Shown: positions 18,494-27,510, numbered from the stretch's first letter. The stretch is DNA of 64,000 nt from Calothrix sp. NIES-2100 (GCF_002368195.1 NZ_AP018178.1:3945421-4009420); one strand, 5' to 3'. Notes: a model not told the origin generated them from the sequence alone. A program made the numbers and translations.

Positions 18494-20167
18494 ATGAAAA
18501 TTCAAGCCTTAGTTTTGCGTGCTGACATATTTATCCCATTAAGAATGGTTTGGAGTAAAATGTTCAACTTCATGCACAAGCAGAAATTAAAAACAAAAAA
18601 TAGGCGTAGGTCTGTAAAGGCCTTCTCTAAAACTGCACAATCTACATCAAAAATTAACTTATTCACAACAATTAAGCGACTGTCTCCCAATTGGCAAGCT
18701 TGCCTGTCTTTAGCTGCGTTAATAGTCTTGGGATGGGGCTATGCAGCAGTTGCCCAGACTCCAGCAGCAGGGCCAACAACAGCAGAACTAAAAGTGGCGA
18801 TTGACACGTTGTGGGTAGCGATCGCCGCCTTTTTGGTATTCTTCATGAACGCTGGTTTTTGTATGTTAGAAACCGGCTTCTGTCGCCAAAAAAATGCGGT
18901 TAACGTGCTGGCTAAAAACTTGATTGTATTTGCCTTATCGACAGTCGCGTTTTGGGCAATTGGTTTTGGCTTAATGTTTGGCGATGGTAATGACTTTATT
19001 GGACTGAATGGATTTTTCCTCGCAGGTGCAGATAACAGTCCCGCTACTGGTGATGCCTACAAAGGTGTTTTTAGCGCTCTCAATTGGACAGGAATTCCTT
19101 TAGCAGGTAAGTTTTTATTTCAGTTAGTGTTCGCCGGAACAGCCGCCACGATTGTTTCTGGTGCGGTTGCAGAACGAATTAAGTTTGTTGACTTCTTAGT
19201 TTTCAGCCTATTACTTGTTGGTATTGCCTACCCCATTACCGGACACTGGATTTGGGGTGCAGGTTGGCTGGCTGATATGGGTTTTTGGGATTTTGCTGGT
19301 TCGACAGTCGTTCACTCAGTCGGTGGCTGGGCGGCTTTAATGGGAGCAGCATTTCTCGGTCCCCGCATTGGTAAATATCAAGATCGGCAAGTTGTCGCCC
19401 TCCCCGGTCACAACATGAGTATTGCCACCTTAGGCTGTTTAATTCTGTGGCTGGGTTGGTTTGGTTTTAACCCTGGTTCAGTCATGGCTGCCGATCCTGG
19501 CGCAATTACTCACATTGCGTTAACAACCAACATGGCAGGAGCAGTTGGTGGGATTGCGGCGACAGTAACAGCTTGGCTGTACCTAGGCAAACCAGATTTA
19601 TCAATGATTATCAACGGGATTTTGGCTGGCTTGGTCGCTATCACTGCACCTTGTGCTTACGTTAACATTGGCAGTTCCGTGGTCATTGGCTTAATTGCGG
19701 GAATATTAGTAGTTTTCTCTGTTCCCTTCTTTGACAAACTCGGCATTGACGACCCAGTAGGAGCAACTTCGGTTCACCTAGTTTGTGGTGTTTGGGGAAC
19801 TCTAGCCGTTGGTCTATTTGCGGTTGGGCCTGGTGGCTATCCTTGGATGGTTGACTTAGCTGGTAAACCAATAGGGCCGCATGGTTTATTCTTTGGTGGT
19901 CACTTCGGTACATTAATTCCGCAAATAGTTGGCATTCTTTCTGTAGGTGGTATCACTGTCCTCCTCAGTAGTGTATTTTGGTTAGCACTAAAAGCTACTT
20001 TGGGTATCCGTGTATCTCGCCAAGAAGAGTTGGAAGGCTTGGATATTGGCGAACACGGTATGGAAGCCTATAGCGGATTTATCACAGAAACTAACACAGA
20101 TGGATTTTCTCAAGGTTATAGTTCTGGAGAAATTCCCCAAGGTAGTGATTTACCAAATACCCTTTAA
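18494..20167 (+). CDS. amt: Ammonium transporter (Amt/MEP family)
   Basis: This inner-membrane ammonium channel has about 11 transmembrane segments. Family signatures are NAGFCMLETGFCRQKN, DFAGSTVVHSVGGWAALMGAAFLGPR and DDPVGATSVHLVCGVWGTLAVGLF, with the twin pore histidines in VVHSVGG and SVHLVCG. The N-terminus is unusually long (about 80 residues, basic) before a hydrophobic segment ending AVAQTPAA, which looks like a signal peptide. ATG 18494 gives 557 residues; ATG 18560, 4 nt after GGAG, is a good alternative start. The cytoplasmic tail ends in a Gly/Ser-rich stretch. An NtcA-like site lies far upstream. Confidence 0.93.
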   Translation: MKIQALVLRADIFIPLRMVWSKMFNFMHKQKLKTKNRRRSVKAFSKTAQSTSKINLFTTIKRLSPNWQACLSLAALIVLGWGYAAVAQTPAAGPTTAELKVAIDTLWVAIAAFLVFFMNAGFCMLETGFCRQKNAVNVLAKNLIVFALSTVAFWAIGFGLMFGDGNDFIGLNGFFLAGADNSPATGDAYKGVFSALNWTGIPLAGKFLFQLVFAGTAATIVSGAVAERIKFVDFLVFSLLLVGIAYPITGHWIWGAGWLADMGFWDFAGSTVVHSVGGWAALMGAAFLGPRIGKYQDRQVVALPGHNMSIATLGCLILWLGWFGFNPGSVMAADPGAITHIALTTNMAGAVGGIAATVTAWLYLGKPDLSMIINGILAGLVAITAPCAYVNIGSSVVIGLIAGILVVFSVPFFDKLGIDDPVGATSVHLVCGVWGTLAVGLFAVGPGGYPWMVDLAGKPIGPHGLFFGGHFGTLIPQIVGILSVGGITVLLSSVFWLALKATLGIRVSRQEELEGLDIGEHGMEAYSGFITETNTDGFSQGYSSGEIPQGSDLPNTL

Positions 20168-20245
20168 GCTGATTCCATAGTTTAGAGGAATGGTCTTTCC
20201 CCCCTTGTTGTAAATTTCGAGTCTGTTGGTTTTATAAGATAAAAA

Positions 20246-20293
20246 CCTACCCCTGTAGCTTTTATCCTGATACAGGTGGTAGGATTTTTTTTT
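20246..20293 (+). terminator. Rho-independent terminator after the first amt gene
   Basis: The arms CCTACCCCTGTA and TACAGGTGGTAGG pair with one bulge and are followed by ATTTTTTTTT. It sits between the amt stop and the ynfA-like ATG, so the small gene probably needs its own promoter or read-through. Confidence 0.75.
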
Positions 20294-20321
20294 AAAATTT
20301 CACAACTCAAAAATTGCGCCA

Positions 20322-20645
20322 ATGATTAAGTCCCTGTTTTATTTTTTATGGGCTGGTTTATTTGAAATAGGAGGTGGTTACTTAATATGGTTATGGTTAC
20401 GGCAAGGTAAGTCTATTTGGTGGGGGATATGGGGTGGAATCGCTTTAGCTATTTATGGGATCATCGCTACCCTCCAACCGGCAAATTTTGGTAGAGTTTA
20501 TGCTGCTTATGGTGGTGTATTTATAACTATGGCAATGCTTTGGGGATGGAAGGTAGATGGTGTAGCTCCAGATAGATACGACTTAATTGGAGCCTGTTTA
20601 AGCTTAGTTAGTGTTTTCGTTATTATGTATGCACGCAGAATATAG
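20322..20645 (+). CDS. YnfA/UPF0060-family small membrane protein
   Basis: The 107-residue protein has four predicted transmembrane segments and the UPF0060 pattern: FEIGGGYLIWLWLR, ANFGRVYAAYGGVFITMAMLWGW and DRYDLIGACLSLVSVFVIM. Its role is not established, although the fold resembles small multidrug-resistance transporters. It sits between two ammonium transporter genes, which may be coincidental because a terminator separates it from the first. Confidence 0.88.
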   Translation: MIKSLFYFLWAGLFEIGGGYLIWLWLRQGKSIWWGIWGGIALAIYGIIATLQPANFGRVYAAYGGVFITMAMLWGWKVDGVAPDRYDLIGACLSLVSVFVIMYARRI

Positions 20646-21070
20646 ACATTCGATTTTGATTGATTCTTAAACTACTAGCTGAGGCTGCTTGAGGCTATAG
20701 GTAATAGATTTTTTGACGCATGATTGAGAATTGCTATAGCAGAATTGATGTCTGAGATAAAAATAAAAATTCACACAAAAATTACTTACTTTGCTGTTAA
20801 CGCTAATGAGAAATTTTCTGAATTATCAATTATTACTAGTTGCTGAGTTTTTGATAGGAACGACTCGATACCATAAAAAGCAAAAAAGTTTCTAGAATTT
20901 AAAAAAAAATTACATTAATTAAATATAAAAATGTAATTTTTGCATCTTTATCTAATAATTGAACATTTCGCAACTGCAATTAGTATTATATTTTTATAAA
21001 CCTTTCTAAATAACTAAAGTTGATGAACTGAATAGAGATTAGGGTATAAAAAAGTACTCTATTGTCGAGA
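20646..21070. other. AT-rich intergenic region before the second amt gene
   Basis: No gene is seen. The region is very AT-rich around 20890-21000. The only recognisable signal is the NtcA-like site at its end (21044-21057). Confidence 0.6.
21044..21057 (+). promoter_or_regulatory. Candidate NtcA-binding site overlapping the start region of the second amt gene
   Basis: GTATAAAAAAGTAC fits GTA-N8-TAC exactly. It ends only 13 nt before ATG 21071. If it is an activator site, transcription would begin near 21090-21100, which would force a later translation start (GTG 21107 with GGGG upstream, or ATG 21125). Alternatively the site acts as a repressor site or is fortuitous. Confidence 0.5.
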
Positions 21071-22522
21071 ATGAACTCAACAATGTTGGTGATCGGGGAC
21101 AAAAAAGTGTTGAAGAAAGTTGTAATGATTGGGGCTATGACCCTAATACTGCTGGGAGGCCCGCTAATGGGCAATGCTTTAGCCCAAGCGGCTGCTACTC
21201 CTCCTCCTACTGCCGATACAGGAGATACAGCATTTATGCTGATATCAGCAGCACTAGTGCTACTGATGACACCAGGACTGGCATTTTTCTATGGGGGGTT
21301 TGTGCGATCGCGCAATGTCCTAAACACATTGATGATGAGCTTTGTGTTGATGGCGATCGTCGGAGTGACCTGGATTCTGTGGGGTTATAGCCTTTCCTTT
21401 GCACCGGGAACGCCGTTTATCGGTGGATTGCAATGGCTAGGGTTGAATGGCGTTGGCTTAGAGGTCACAGATTATCTCAAAGGTTCCAACCCGCCTGAGG
21501 TTGTTTCCTATGCGGGGACAATACCTCACCAAGCATTCATGATCTATCAAGCCATGTTTGCCATCATCACCCCAGCCTTAATTTCTGGGGCGATCGCCGA
21601 ACGGATGAGCTTTAAAGCTTATGCTCTGTTTGTGTTGCTGTGGTCAACCTTTGTTTACACCCCCCTAGCGCACATGGTTTGGGCTAAAGGTGGATTTTTG
21701 GGCTTGTATGGTGGTTTAGGTGCCCTTGACTTTGCTGGTGGTACAGTAGTTCACATCAGTTCAGGTGTTTCGGCGCTGGTCGCCGCGATCGTTTTGGGCC
21801 CCCGGAAAAACCATCCCGATCGTCTCAGTCCACCACACAACGTTCCCTTTATTTTGTTGGGTGCGGGCTTGCTCTGGTTTGGCTGGTTCGGCTTTAATGC
21901 TGGAAGTGCCTTGTCTGCTGCTGGTGGAACTTCGGGAAACTTAGTCACAAATGTAGCCACCACAGCCTTTGTAGCCACCAATACAGCAGCAGCCGCAGCA
22001 GCTTTAATGTGGTTGATTCTGGAAGCAGCTTTACGCGGTAAACCCACCGCAGTGGGAGCAGCTACAGGAGCCGTTGCTGGTTTAGTGGGGATTACCCCAG
22101 CAGCTGGCTTTGTGACTCCCTTGTCAGCGATTTTTATTGGTTTCATCACCGCTTTTATTTGCTTCTATGCTGTAAGTTTCAAGCACAAATTACAAGTTGA
22201 CGATGCCTTAGATACTTACCCAGTGCATGGCGTTGGTGGTACAGTCGGTGCAATTTTAACAGCCATCTTTGCCACCGTAGAAGTCAACGGAGGCGGTAAA
22301 GACGGCGTATTGAAAGGTAATTTTGGCGAATTAGGAGTTGAACTAGCCGCCATTGTTATTGCCTATATTATTGCCGCCGTGGGGACTTGGATCATTCTGA
22401 AGATTATTGATGCTACAGTCGGTCTGCGCGTCAAAGAAGAAGCTGAACAACAAGGTCTAGATATTAACGAACACGGAGAAGAAGGTTACAACTCCGAGTT
22501 TAGCGATCGCATTAACGTTTGA
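21071..22522 (+). CDS. amt: Ammonium transporter (Amt/MEP family), second copy
   Basis: This inner-membrane ammonium channel has about 483 residues. It has a signal-like N-terminus (KKVLKKVVMIGAMTLILLG...GNALAQ) and Amt signatures PGLAFFYGGFVRSRN, DFAGGTVVHISSGVSALVAAIVLGPR and DDALDTYPVHGVGGTVGAILTAIF, including both pore histidines. Candidate starts are TTG 21062, ATG 21071, ATG 21083, GTG 21107 and ATG 21125; the NtcA-like site at 21044 favours the later ones. A strong hairpin terminator follows at 22545. It is clearly diverged from the upstream amt, so the pair is not a recent duplication. Confidence 0.95.
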   Translation: MNSTMLVIGDKKVLKKVVMIGAMTLILLGGPLMGNALAQAAATPPPTADTGDTAFMLISAALVLLMTPGLAFFYGGFVRSRNVLNTLMMSFVLMAIVGVTWILWGYSLSFAPGTPFIGGLQWLGLNGVGLEVTDYLKGSNPPEVVSYAGTIPHQAFMIYQAMFAIITPALISGAIAERMSFKAYALFVLLWSTFVYTPLAHMVWAKGGFLGLYGGLGALDFAGGTVVHISSGVSALVAAIVLGPRKNHPDRLSPPHNVPFILLGAGLLWFGWFGFNAGSALSAAGGTSGNLVTNVATTAFVATNTAAAAAALMWLILEAALRGKPTAVGAATGAVAGLVGITPAAGFVTPLSAIFIGFITAFICFYAVSFKHKLQVDDALDTYPVHGVGGTVGAILTAIFATVEVNGGGKDGVLKGNFGELGVELAAIVIAYIIAAVGTWIILKIIDATVGLRVKEEAEQQGLDINEHGEEGYNSEFSDRINV

Positions 22523-22945
22523 TAGTCAACAGCAACAATTGCTCTTAAGATCCCCGACTTCTTAAACAAGTCGGGGATCTTAATTTAACTTTAAAGGATG
22601 TGTAAGCCTCAAAAACCTAACCCCCCTACCCCCCCTTTCCTACAAGGGAATGGGGATTATTCACTGTTAAGCCATAGCGAGAAATTAATTGTGAAAGAAT
22701 CGCTTGGGGATGGTATCGCAGAGGAACGCGAATGCAGATATACCTGTCTGTGGTTCAATTACCACCGAAACTGATGTAATTCCTCAAATTAAGAGAATTT
22801 CACTCTTTATGTAAGACAACGCAAAGATACCTCGTGCGATCGCCGCGCTACTCTGGAAATTTATCTATTTTGCCTGTGAAGAAAATAGCGGTATTCAGCA
22901 CTAAGGAATTTCCCATAAACAAATTGGGTAGATGAGCAAGAAGCG
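22523..22945. other. Gene-free region between amt and the integrase
   Basis: Besides the hairpin at 22545 it holds a CCCCCCTACCCCCCC tract (about 22622-22640) with a partly complementary AAGGGAATGGGG. No obvious gene is present. A missing N-terminal part of the integrase is not recognisable here in any frame. Confidence 0.5.
22545..22583 (+). terminator. Strong hairpin after the second amt gene
   Basis: A 16-bp perfect inverted repeat (TTAAGATCCCCGACTT, a 7-nt loop, then its complement ending TCTTAA) is followed by TTTAAC. The GATCCCCGACTTC core is also a dispersed repeat type (compare about 15740), so the terminator may derive from a repeat. Confidence 0.75.
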
Positions 22946-24187
22946 ATGGGCTTTCTTTCTCCCCCTGTAGTCTGTAAAATTAGTCCTTTAGAAATACTTG
23001 AGGAATATGGGTTAAGAGCAAAATTAAGATTAGTCAGAGATGCTGTAGCAGCAGTCAATGACCAATCACCACCTAAACCTGAACTGTCACTTCTAGAAAT
23101 CTGGGATATGTACTGCGAGTACAGAACTGACTTGAGAGAAACTGTTTACTTGGGGAAATACCAGGGAAGGTACAAAAACTACCTCAAATCAGCAATTGAA
23201 GCTACTAAATCTGAGGATGCTATCAAGATCAGAAATTGGTTGATAGAGAATAGAGACTTAGAAACAATCAAATTGTTGTTCTCTAATCTTTCAAAAGCTT
23301 ATCAGCTAGGAATTAAAAATAAATTACTAGTTCATAACCCTTATGACGGTTTAGCGGAAGAAATAGGAAAAATAGGCGCTAAGAGTAGACAACAAAGTGA
23401 GATTGGGACTGATAACGATACGGATGATTTAACCAAAGCTTATACCTGGGATGAGGCACAAGCAATACTCGAATGCCTTCAGGATAAATACCCTCACTGG
23501 CACAGTTTCCTTAAATTCAAGTTCCTAACAGGCTGTAGAACTGGTGAAGCAATAGGCTTGATGTGGTGTGACGTTGAATGGGATAAAGAACGAGTTTTGA
23601 TTAGGAGAACATACGACAGAATAACCAAAAAGTTCTACCCCTTAAAGAACGATAAAACCTATAAAGGTGAGGATGTTAGAAAGTTCCCTATGCCCAAAGA
23701 CGGGAAACTTTGGAATCTACTAAAGTCAATACCCCAAGGTGAACTCAACGACATAGTACTTAAAAGTAAGACGGGAAAAATAATTGATGAAACAGGTTTT
23801 AGTCAAATTTGGCGCGGAAGAAAGCACCTTAACCGCAAGGGAATTATCCCTGACTTGGTAGAGCAAGGCTTACTCAGTAAATACCTTAGTCCATATAACA
23901 CACGTCATACTTTCATCAATCACGCTATTCATGACTTAGGAATACCTGAGAAAGTTGTGTGTTATATGTGTGGTCACAAACCAGATGTAAGCAATAAGCA
24001 TTATCAAGATGAGGCGATATTCATGAAGGGAATCAACCCAGAGATACCATACAGTCAGCAACAGTTTGCGGAAGTTCAGATTGATAACCAACAATCCAAA
24101 ATTGAATTACTTGAGGAACAAATAAGACAACAGCAGGAAGCAATGAGAAAACTGCAAGAGCAACTTGAACAAATGAAAAATCAATAA
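22946..24187 (+). CDS. Tyrosine-type site-specific recombinase (phage integrase family)
   Basis: The 413-residue protein cuts and rejoins DNA through a catalytic tyrosine. The core-binding domain spans about 50-150. The catalytic residues are visible: Arg in KFLTGCRTGEAIGLMW, the NTRHTFINH box (second Arg), His in MCGHKPDVSNKHY and the nucleophile Tyr in KHYQ. The C-terminus is a coiled coil (IELLEEQIRQQQEAMRKLQEQLEQ), as in some cyanobacterial element integrases. The N-terminal arm domain seen in longer relatives appears short or absent. No excisionase or phage genes are adjacent, so it may be a remnant of an integrated element. A hairpin (24203) and a complex dyad (24328) follow. Confidence 0.9.
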   Translation: MGFLSPPVVCKISPLEILEEYGLRAKLRLVRDAVAAVNDQSPPKPELSLLEIWDMYCEYRTDLRETVYLGKYQGRYKNYLKSAIEATKSEDAIKIRNWLIENRDLETIKLLFSNLSKAYQLGIKNKLLVHNPYDGLAEEIGKIGAKSRQQSEIGTDNDTDDLTKAYTWDEAQAILECLQDKYPHWHSFLKFKFLTGCRTGEAIGLMWCDVEWDKERVLIRRTYDRITKKFYPLKNDKTYKGEDVRKFPMPKDGKLWNLLKSIPQGELNDIVLKSKTGKIIDETGFSQIWRGRKHLNRKGIIPDLVEQGLLSKYLSPYNTRHTFINHAIHDLGIPEKVVCYMCGHKPDVSNKHYQDEAIFMKGINPEIPYSQQQFAEVQIDNQQSKIELLEEQIRQQQEAMRKLQEQLEQMKNQ

Positions 24188-24202
24188 AACAAAATCAACT
24201 AA

Positions 24203-24230
24203 GGTTATAGAATTTCGTTTTTCTATAACC
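24203..24230 (+). terminator. Hairpin just after the integrase
   Basis: GGTTATAGAA and TTCTATAACC pair as a perfect 10-bp stem with an 8-nt loop. There is no T-run after it, so it may be a weak terminator or a recombination-site hairpin. Confidence 0.5.
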
Positions 24231-24327
24231 CGACGACTATTTTGGCGACGGTACGGGAAGGTTAGTGTGGTTGTCTGGGATTTATCAGAAAAGATATCTG
24301 ATAAAATTTACCATGCACTCTACATCT

Positions 24328-24382
24328 GACGAGCATTCATTGAGCATGATACTTGGTATAAAAGTATGCTCATATACTCGTC
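24328..24382. promoter_or_regulatory. Nested dyad between integrase and phosphatase genes
   Basis: Three nested inverted pairs are seen: GACGAG/CTCGTC (outer), GAGCAT/ATGCTC and ATACTT/AAGTAT (inner). Extra GAGCAT copies occur at 24331 and 24417. It could be a recombinase or repressor binding region. The structure is visible; the function is inferred. Confidence 0.4.
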
Positions 24383-24449
24383 TCAGATACTCAAAATAGG
24401 ACTTTTAAGCACTTTTTGAGCATTATTCCTAAGTTGGAGGCTGAAAGTA

Positions 24450-25814
24450 TTGAAAAATAAAGGTTTAAAAGTCATCATTGTACGCCACGGTCAAAGTAGC
24501 TATAACACCGAGCGGCGTATCCAAGGGCGCATTGATGCGTCGCAATTGACTGAAAAAGGTCAAAATCAAGCTACCCAATTAGGCAAAGCCCTCAGCAGTA
24601 TTTTATTTAACGCGATTTACAGCAGTCCCTTACGGCGAGCCAAACAAACAGCAGAAATTATCCATAGTGAGTTAGCAATTCCAACGGGAACACCTGCTGT
24701 TGTACAAACTTCTGATAAATTGCTGGAAATAGACCTGCCTTTGTGGGAGAAAATGCTCACGGCTGAGGTCAAAGAAAAGTATGCTGAAGACTACAAAACT
24801 TGGCACGAACGTCCCGACGAATTCCGGATGTTATTAGAAGATGCAGCGGGAACCAAAGAACATTTTCCTGTCCTCTCTTTGTATGCACAGGCGCGAGAGT
24901 TTTGGCAAGAAATTTTACCCCATCATCAAGGCGAAACCATTTTGATCGTGGGGCATAACGGTATTAATCGCGCCTTAATTAGCACAGCCCTAGGCATTTC
25001 TCCCAGTCGCTACCATTCTATTCAACAATCTAACTGTGGCATTACTGTATTAAATTTTGCTGGTGGTTTGGCAGATCCAGTTCAACTAGAGTCGCTAAAT
25101 CAGACGCAACATACAGGAGAGACTCTGCCGACATTTCGCCCAGGTCATCAAGGAATACGATTGTTGCTTGTACGTCATGGGGAAACAGAGTGGAATCGCC
25201 AAACCAGATTTCAAGGACAAATTGACGTTCCGCTCAACGACAACGGCAGAAAACAGGCGCAAAAAGCTGGAGAATTTCTGCAAGATGTCGCCATTGACTT
25301 TGCTGTTAGCAGCTCAATGCAACGTCCCAAAGAAACAGCAGAGATAATTTTGCAGCACCATCCTAGTGTAAAGTTGGAATTGCAAGATGGTTTAAGGGAA
25401 ATCAGCCACGGACTTTGGGAAGGAAAATTAGAAGCAGAAATAGAACAAGAATTTCCCGGCGAATTGGAACGCTGGCGGACAGAACCAGCAGCAGTCCAAA
25501 TGCCAGAAGGGGAAAATTTACAACAAGTGTGGGAACGTAGCGTTACCGCTTGGCAGTCAATTGTGCAAGCAGCAGCAAACAATCAACTCAAAACTGGAAT
25601 AGTAGTGGCTCACGACGCTACTAACAAGACTTTACTATGTCACATTTTGGGTTTACCAACAGACAGCTTCTGGAATTTCCGCCAGGGTAACGGCGCGGTC
25701 AGCGTCATTGATTATCCATCTGGATTAGATGGTTTACCAGTGCTGCAAGCAATGAATATCACCACTCACTTAAGTGGTGGCGTGTTCGATAAAACCGCAG
25801 CTGGAGCATTGTAG
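24450..25814 (+). CDS. Two-domain histidine phosphatase (phosphoglycerate mutase-like)
   Basis: The 454-residue cytoplasmic protein has two tandem histidine-phosphatase domains. The first has IIVRHGQSSYNTERRIQGR near residue 10 and VGHNGINRALIS. The second has LLVRHGETEWNRQTRFQGQIDVPLND near 235 and VAHDATNKTLL. Each RHG contains the phospho-accepting His. The second domain's final loop reads AHD rather than the usual GHG, which may alter substrate range. Relatives include metal-independent phosphoserine phosphatases, but the substrate is not predictable. It starts at TTG 24450, with GGAGG 9 nt upstream supporting this start. Confidence 0.9.
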   Translation: MKNKGLKVIIVRHGQSSYNTERRIQGRIDASQLTEKGQNQATQLGKALSSILFNAIYSSPLRRAKQTAEIIHSELAIPTGTPAVVQTSDKLLEIDLPLWEKMLTAEVKEKYAEDYKTWHERPDEFRMLLEDAAGTKEHFPVLSLYAQAREFWQEILPHHQGETILIVGHNGINRALISTALGISPSRYHSIQQSNCGITVLNFAGGLADPVQLESLNQTQHTGETLPTFRPGHQGIRLLLVRHGETEWNRQTRFQGQIDVPLNDNGRKQAQKAGEFLQDVAIDFAVSSSMQRPKETAEIILQHHPSVKLELQDGLREISHGLWEGKLEAEIEQEFPGELERWRTEPAAVQMPEGENLQQVWERSVTAWQSIVQAAANNQLKTGIVVAHDATNKTLLCHILGLPTDSFWNFRQGNGAVSVIDYPSGLDGLPVLQAMNITTHLSGGVFDKTAAGAL

Positions 25815-26160
25815 AGGTCAACTGAAGGCGCTCAGTATTAAGTAGGGGCGGGTTCACAGATATCCTCAATTATTCACGATATTTTGGATAAACCCGCCCG
25901 TATGAAATTACCCCACCTACGCGACTTCGTGGAAGTCAAAATTAAAGAATTTCACTTTTGACTTTTGACTTCCCAAAGGGCGTTAGCGTAGCGGGACGAA
26001 GTCCAGCTTGTACCAATTCTCACTTCATCCTAGCCTGCGGCAAGCCGCTCCGCGTCTACATCCTTTATCCTTTCTTCGGTCAGTGCTAAACTGTCGGTCA
26101 AAAGATAGATCCCAATAGACAAACAGTTGACGCACTCATAAGTAATAGCTGATAGCTCAC
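25815..26160. repeat. Gene-free stretch made largely of dispersed palindromic repeats
   Basis: GGGGCGGGTT near 25844 pairs with AACCCGCCC near 25891. A second unit (AAGGGCGTTAGCGTAGCGGGACGAAGTCC, in pieces, 25976-26006) and GCGGCAAGCCGCTCCGCGTC (26037-26057) follow. These are cyanobacterial interspersed repeats. No gene is seen. Confidence 0.6.
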
Positions 26161-27510
26161 ATGACAACTGAATTGCTACAACAAGTACGGGTGATAGACC
26201 CGGTTTCTGGAACAGACGAACTAGTGGATGTGCTAATTGCTGATAATTATATCCAAGCGATCGCCCCGCACATTACCGATATCAATTCCGATACTCAAAT
26301 TAGAGATTGTCGGGGATTAGTTCTAGGGACGGGATTAGTGGATTTGTACAGCCACTCTGGCGAACCGGGGTTTGAAGAACGGGAAACCCTCTCATCGCTG
26401 TTGCAAGCGGCGGCGGCTGGCGGCTTTACCAGAGTCAGCATCTTACCCAAAACATCTCCACCTATCGATAACCCGGCGCTTGTGGCACAGTTGCAGAACA
26501 TAAGCAGGGGACAAGGGGGACAAGGAGACAAGGAGACAAGGAGACGCGGAGAAGTTGTTAATAACATCCCCGCGTCACCCCGTCTCTCACTCTCCGCGTC
26601 TTTTCCTCTCCCCCATCTGCAAATCTGGGGTGCGATTACCTTGGATTTGGCGGGAAAGCAGTTAACAGAATTAGCCGATTTAGCTACGGCGGGGGTTGTT
26701 GGATTTACTGATGCTAAGCCTTGGGAAAATTTGGGGCTGGTGAGGCGGGTGTTAGAATATCTACTACCTTTGAACATACCAGTAGCTTTTTGGCCTTGTG
26801 ACCAGCAATTAGCCGCTAATGGGGTGATGCGCGAAGGGGCAGATGCGATTCGTCTGGGGTTACCACCGATACCAGAGAGTGCAGAAACTGCTGCGATCGC
26901 ATCTTTATTGGAATTAATCGCCGCCACAGGTAATTCCCATGTGCATATTATGCGTGTTTCTACGGCGCGGAGTGTAGAATTAATTGCATCTGCCAAGGCA
27001 TCTGGTTTACCAATCACCGCCAGTACTACCTGGATGCATTTGTTATTAGATACCAAAGCTGTTAAGAGTTATCACACAAGCTTGCATTTAGATCCACCAT
27101 TGGGTACGCCTAGGGATGTAGCGGCGTTACGGGAAGGAGTACGAACAGGAATTATCGATGCGATCGCGATCGATCATGCACCATTCACCTACGAAGAAAA
27201 AGTCCAAGCCTTTGCAGAATCACCACCGGGAGCAATAGGCTATGAGTTAGCATTACCATTGTTATGGCAACATCTTGTAGAAACAGGGGAATTCACAGCA
27301 TTAGAATTATGGCGTGCTTTGAGTACCCGTCCAGCAGAGTGTTTGAGACAGCAAATCACAGGGTTAACAGCAAATCAAAAAGCCGAATTAACTCTTTTTG
27401 ATCCGCAGCAAAGCTGGAAAGTTGAGAGCAAAAATCTGCATACACTTTCTAGTAATACACCTTGGCTAGGACAACAATTGCAAGGTCGTGTTATTCAAAT
27501 TTGGTGTTAG
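26161..27510 (+). CDS. pyrC: Dihydroorotase-like amidohydrolase, probably catalytically inactive
   Basis: The 449-residue protein has the dihydroorotase-family layout, and genome pipelines would name it pyrC. At the signature where active enzymes read D-x-H-x-H-x-R-E-P-G, this protein has DLYSHSGEPG (residues 61-70): the first metal His is Tyr and the substrate Arg is Gly. The later H-x-x-H-V-S-T motif reads VHIMRVST (Arg replaces His, residue 265). The Asp of AIDHAP near 338 is kept. It may be a non-catalytic PyrC-type partner of aspartate transcarbamoylase or act on another substrate. Residues about 114-153 are low-complexity and encoded by an inserted repeat. Confidence 0.8.
   Translation: MTTELLQQVRVIDPVSGTDELVDVLIADNYIQAIAPHITDINSDTQIRDCRGLVLGTGLVDLYSHSGEPGFEERETLSSLLQAAAAGGFTRVSILPKTSPPIDNPALVAQLQNISRGQGGQGDKETRRRGEVVNNIPASPRLSLSASFPLPHLQIWGAITLDLAGKQLTELADLATAGVVGFTDAKPWENLGLVRRVLEYLLPLNIPVAFWPCDQQLAANGVMREGADAIRLGLPPIPESAETAAIASLLELIAATGNSHVHIMRVSTARSVELIASAKASGLPITASTTWMHLLLDTKAVKSYHTSLHLDPPLGTPRDVAALREGVRTGIIDAIAIDHAPFTYEEKVQAFAESPPGAIGYELALPLLWQHLVETGEFTALELWRALSTRPAECLRQQITGLTANQKAELTLFDPQQSWKVESKNLHTLSSNTPWLGQQLQGRVIQIWC
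26503..26620. repeat. GGGGACAAGGAGACGCGG-type repeat inserted in frame in the pyrC-like gene
   Basis: The run GGACAAGGAGACAAGGAGAC, GACGCGGAGA, and the complementary TCTCCGCGTC further on form a repeat with a foldback. It encodes Gly/Arg/Ser-rich sequence (GQGGQGDKETRRRGE...SPRLSLSASFPLPH). Similar tracts fill the interior of MITE-like element A (4960-5040). Confidence 0.75.

Noticed and set aside
22946..24187. Identity as the nif-element recombinase XisA
   Set aside because: Catalytic layout and the C-terminal coiled coil are similar, but the sequence around the active site and the N-terminus differ and no nif genes are in the window.
26295..27056. A 253-codon open frame antisense to the pyrC-like gene
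   Set aside because: It mirrors the coding frame of the real gene, has no family features and contains the translated repeat; a shadow frame.
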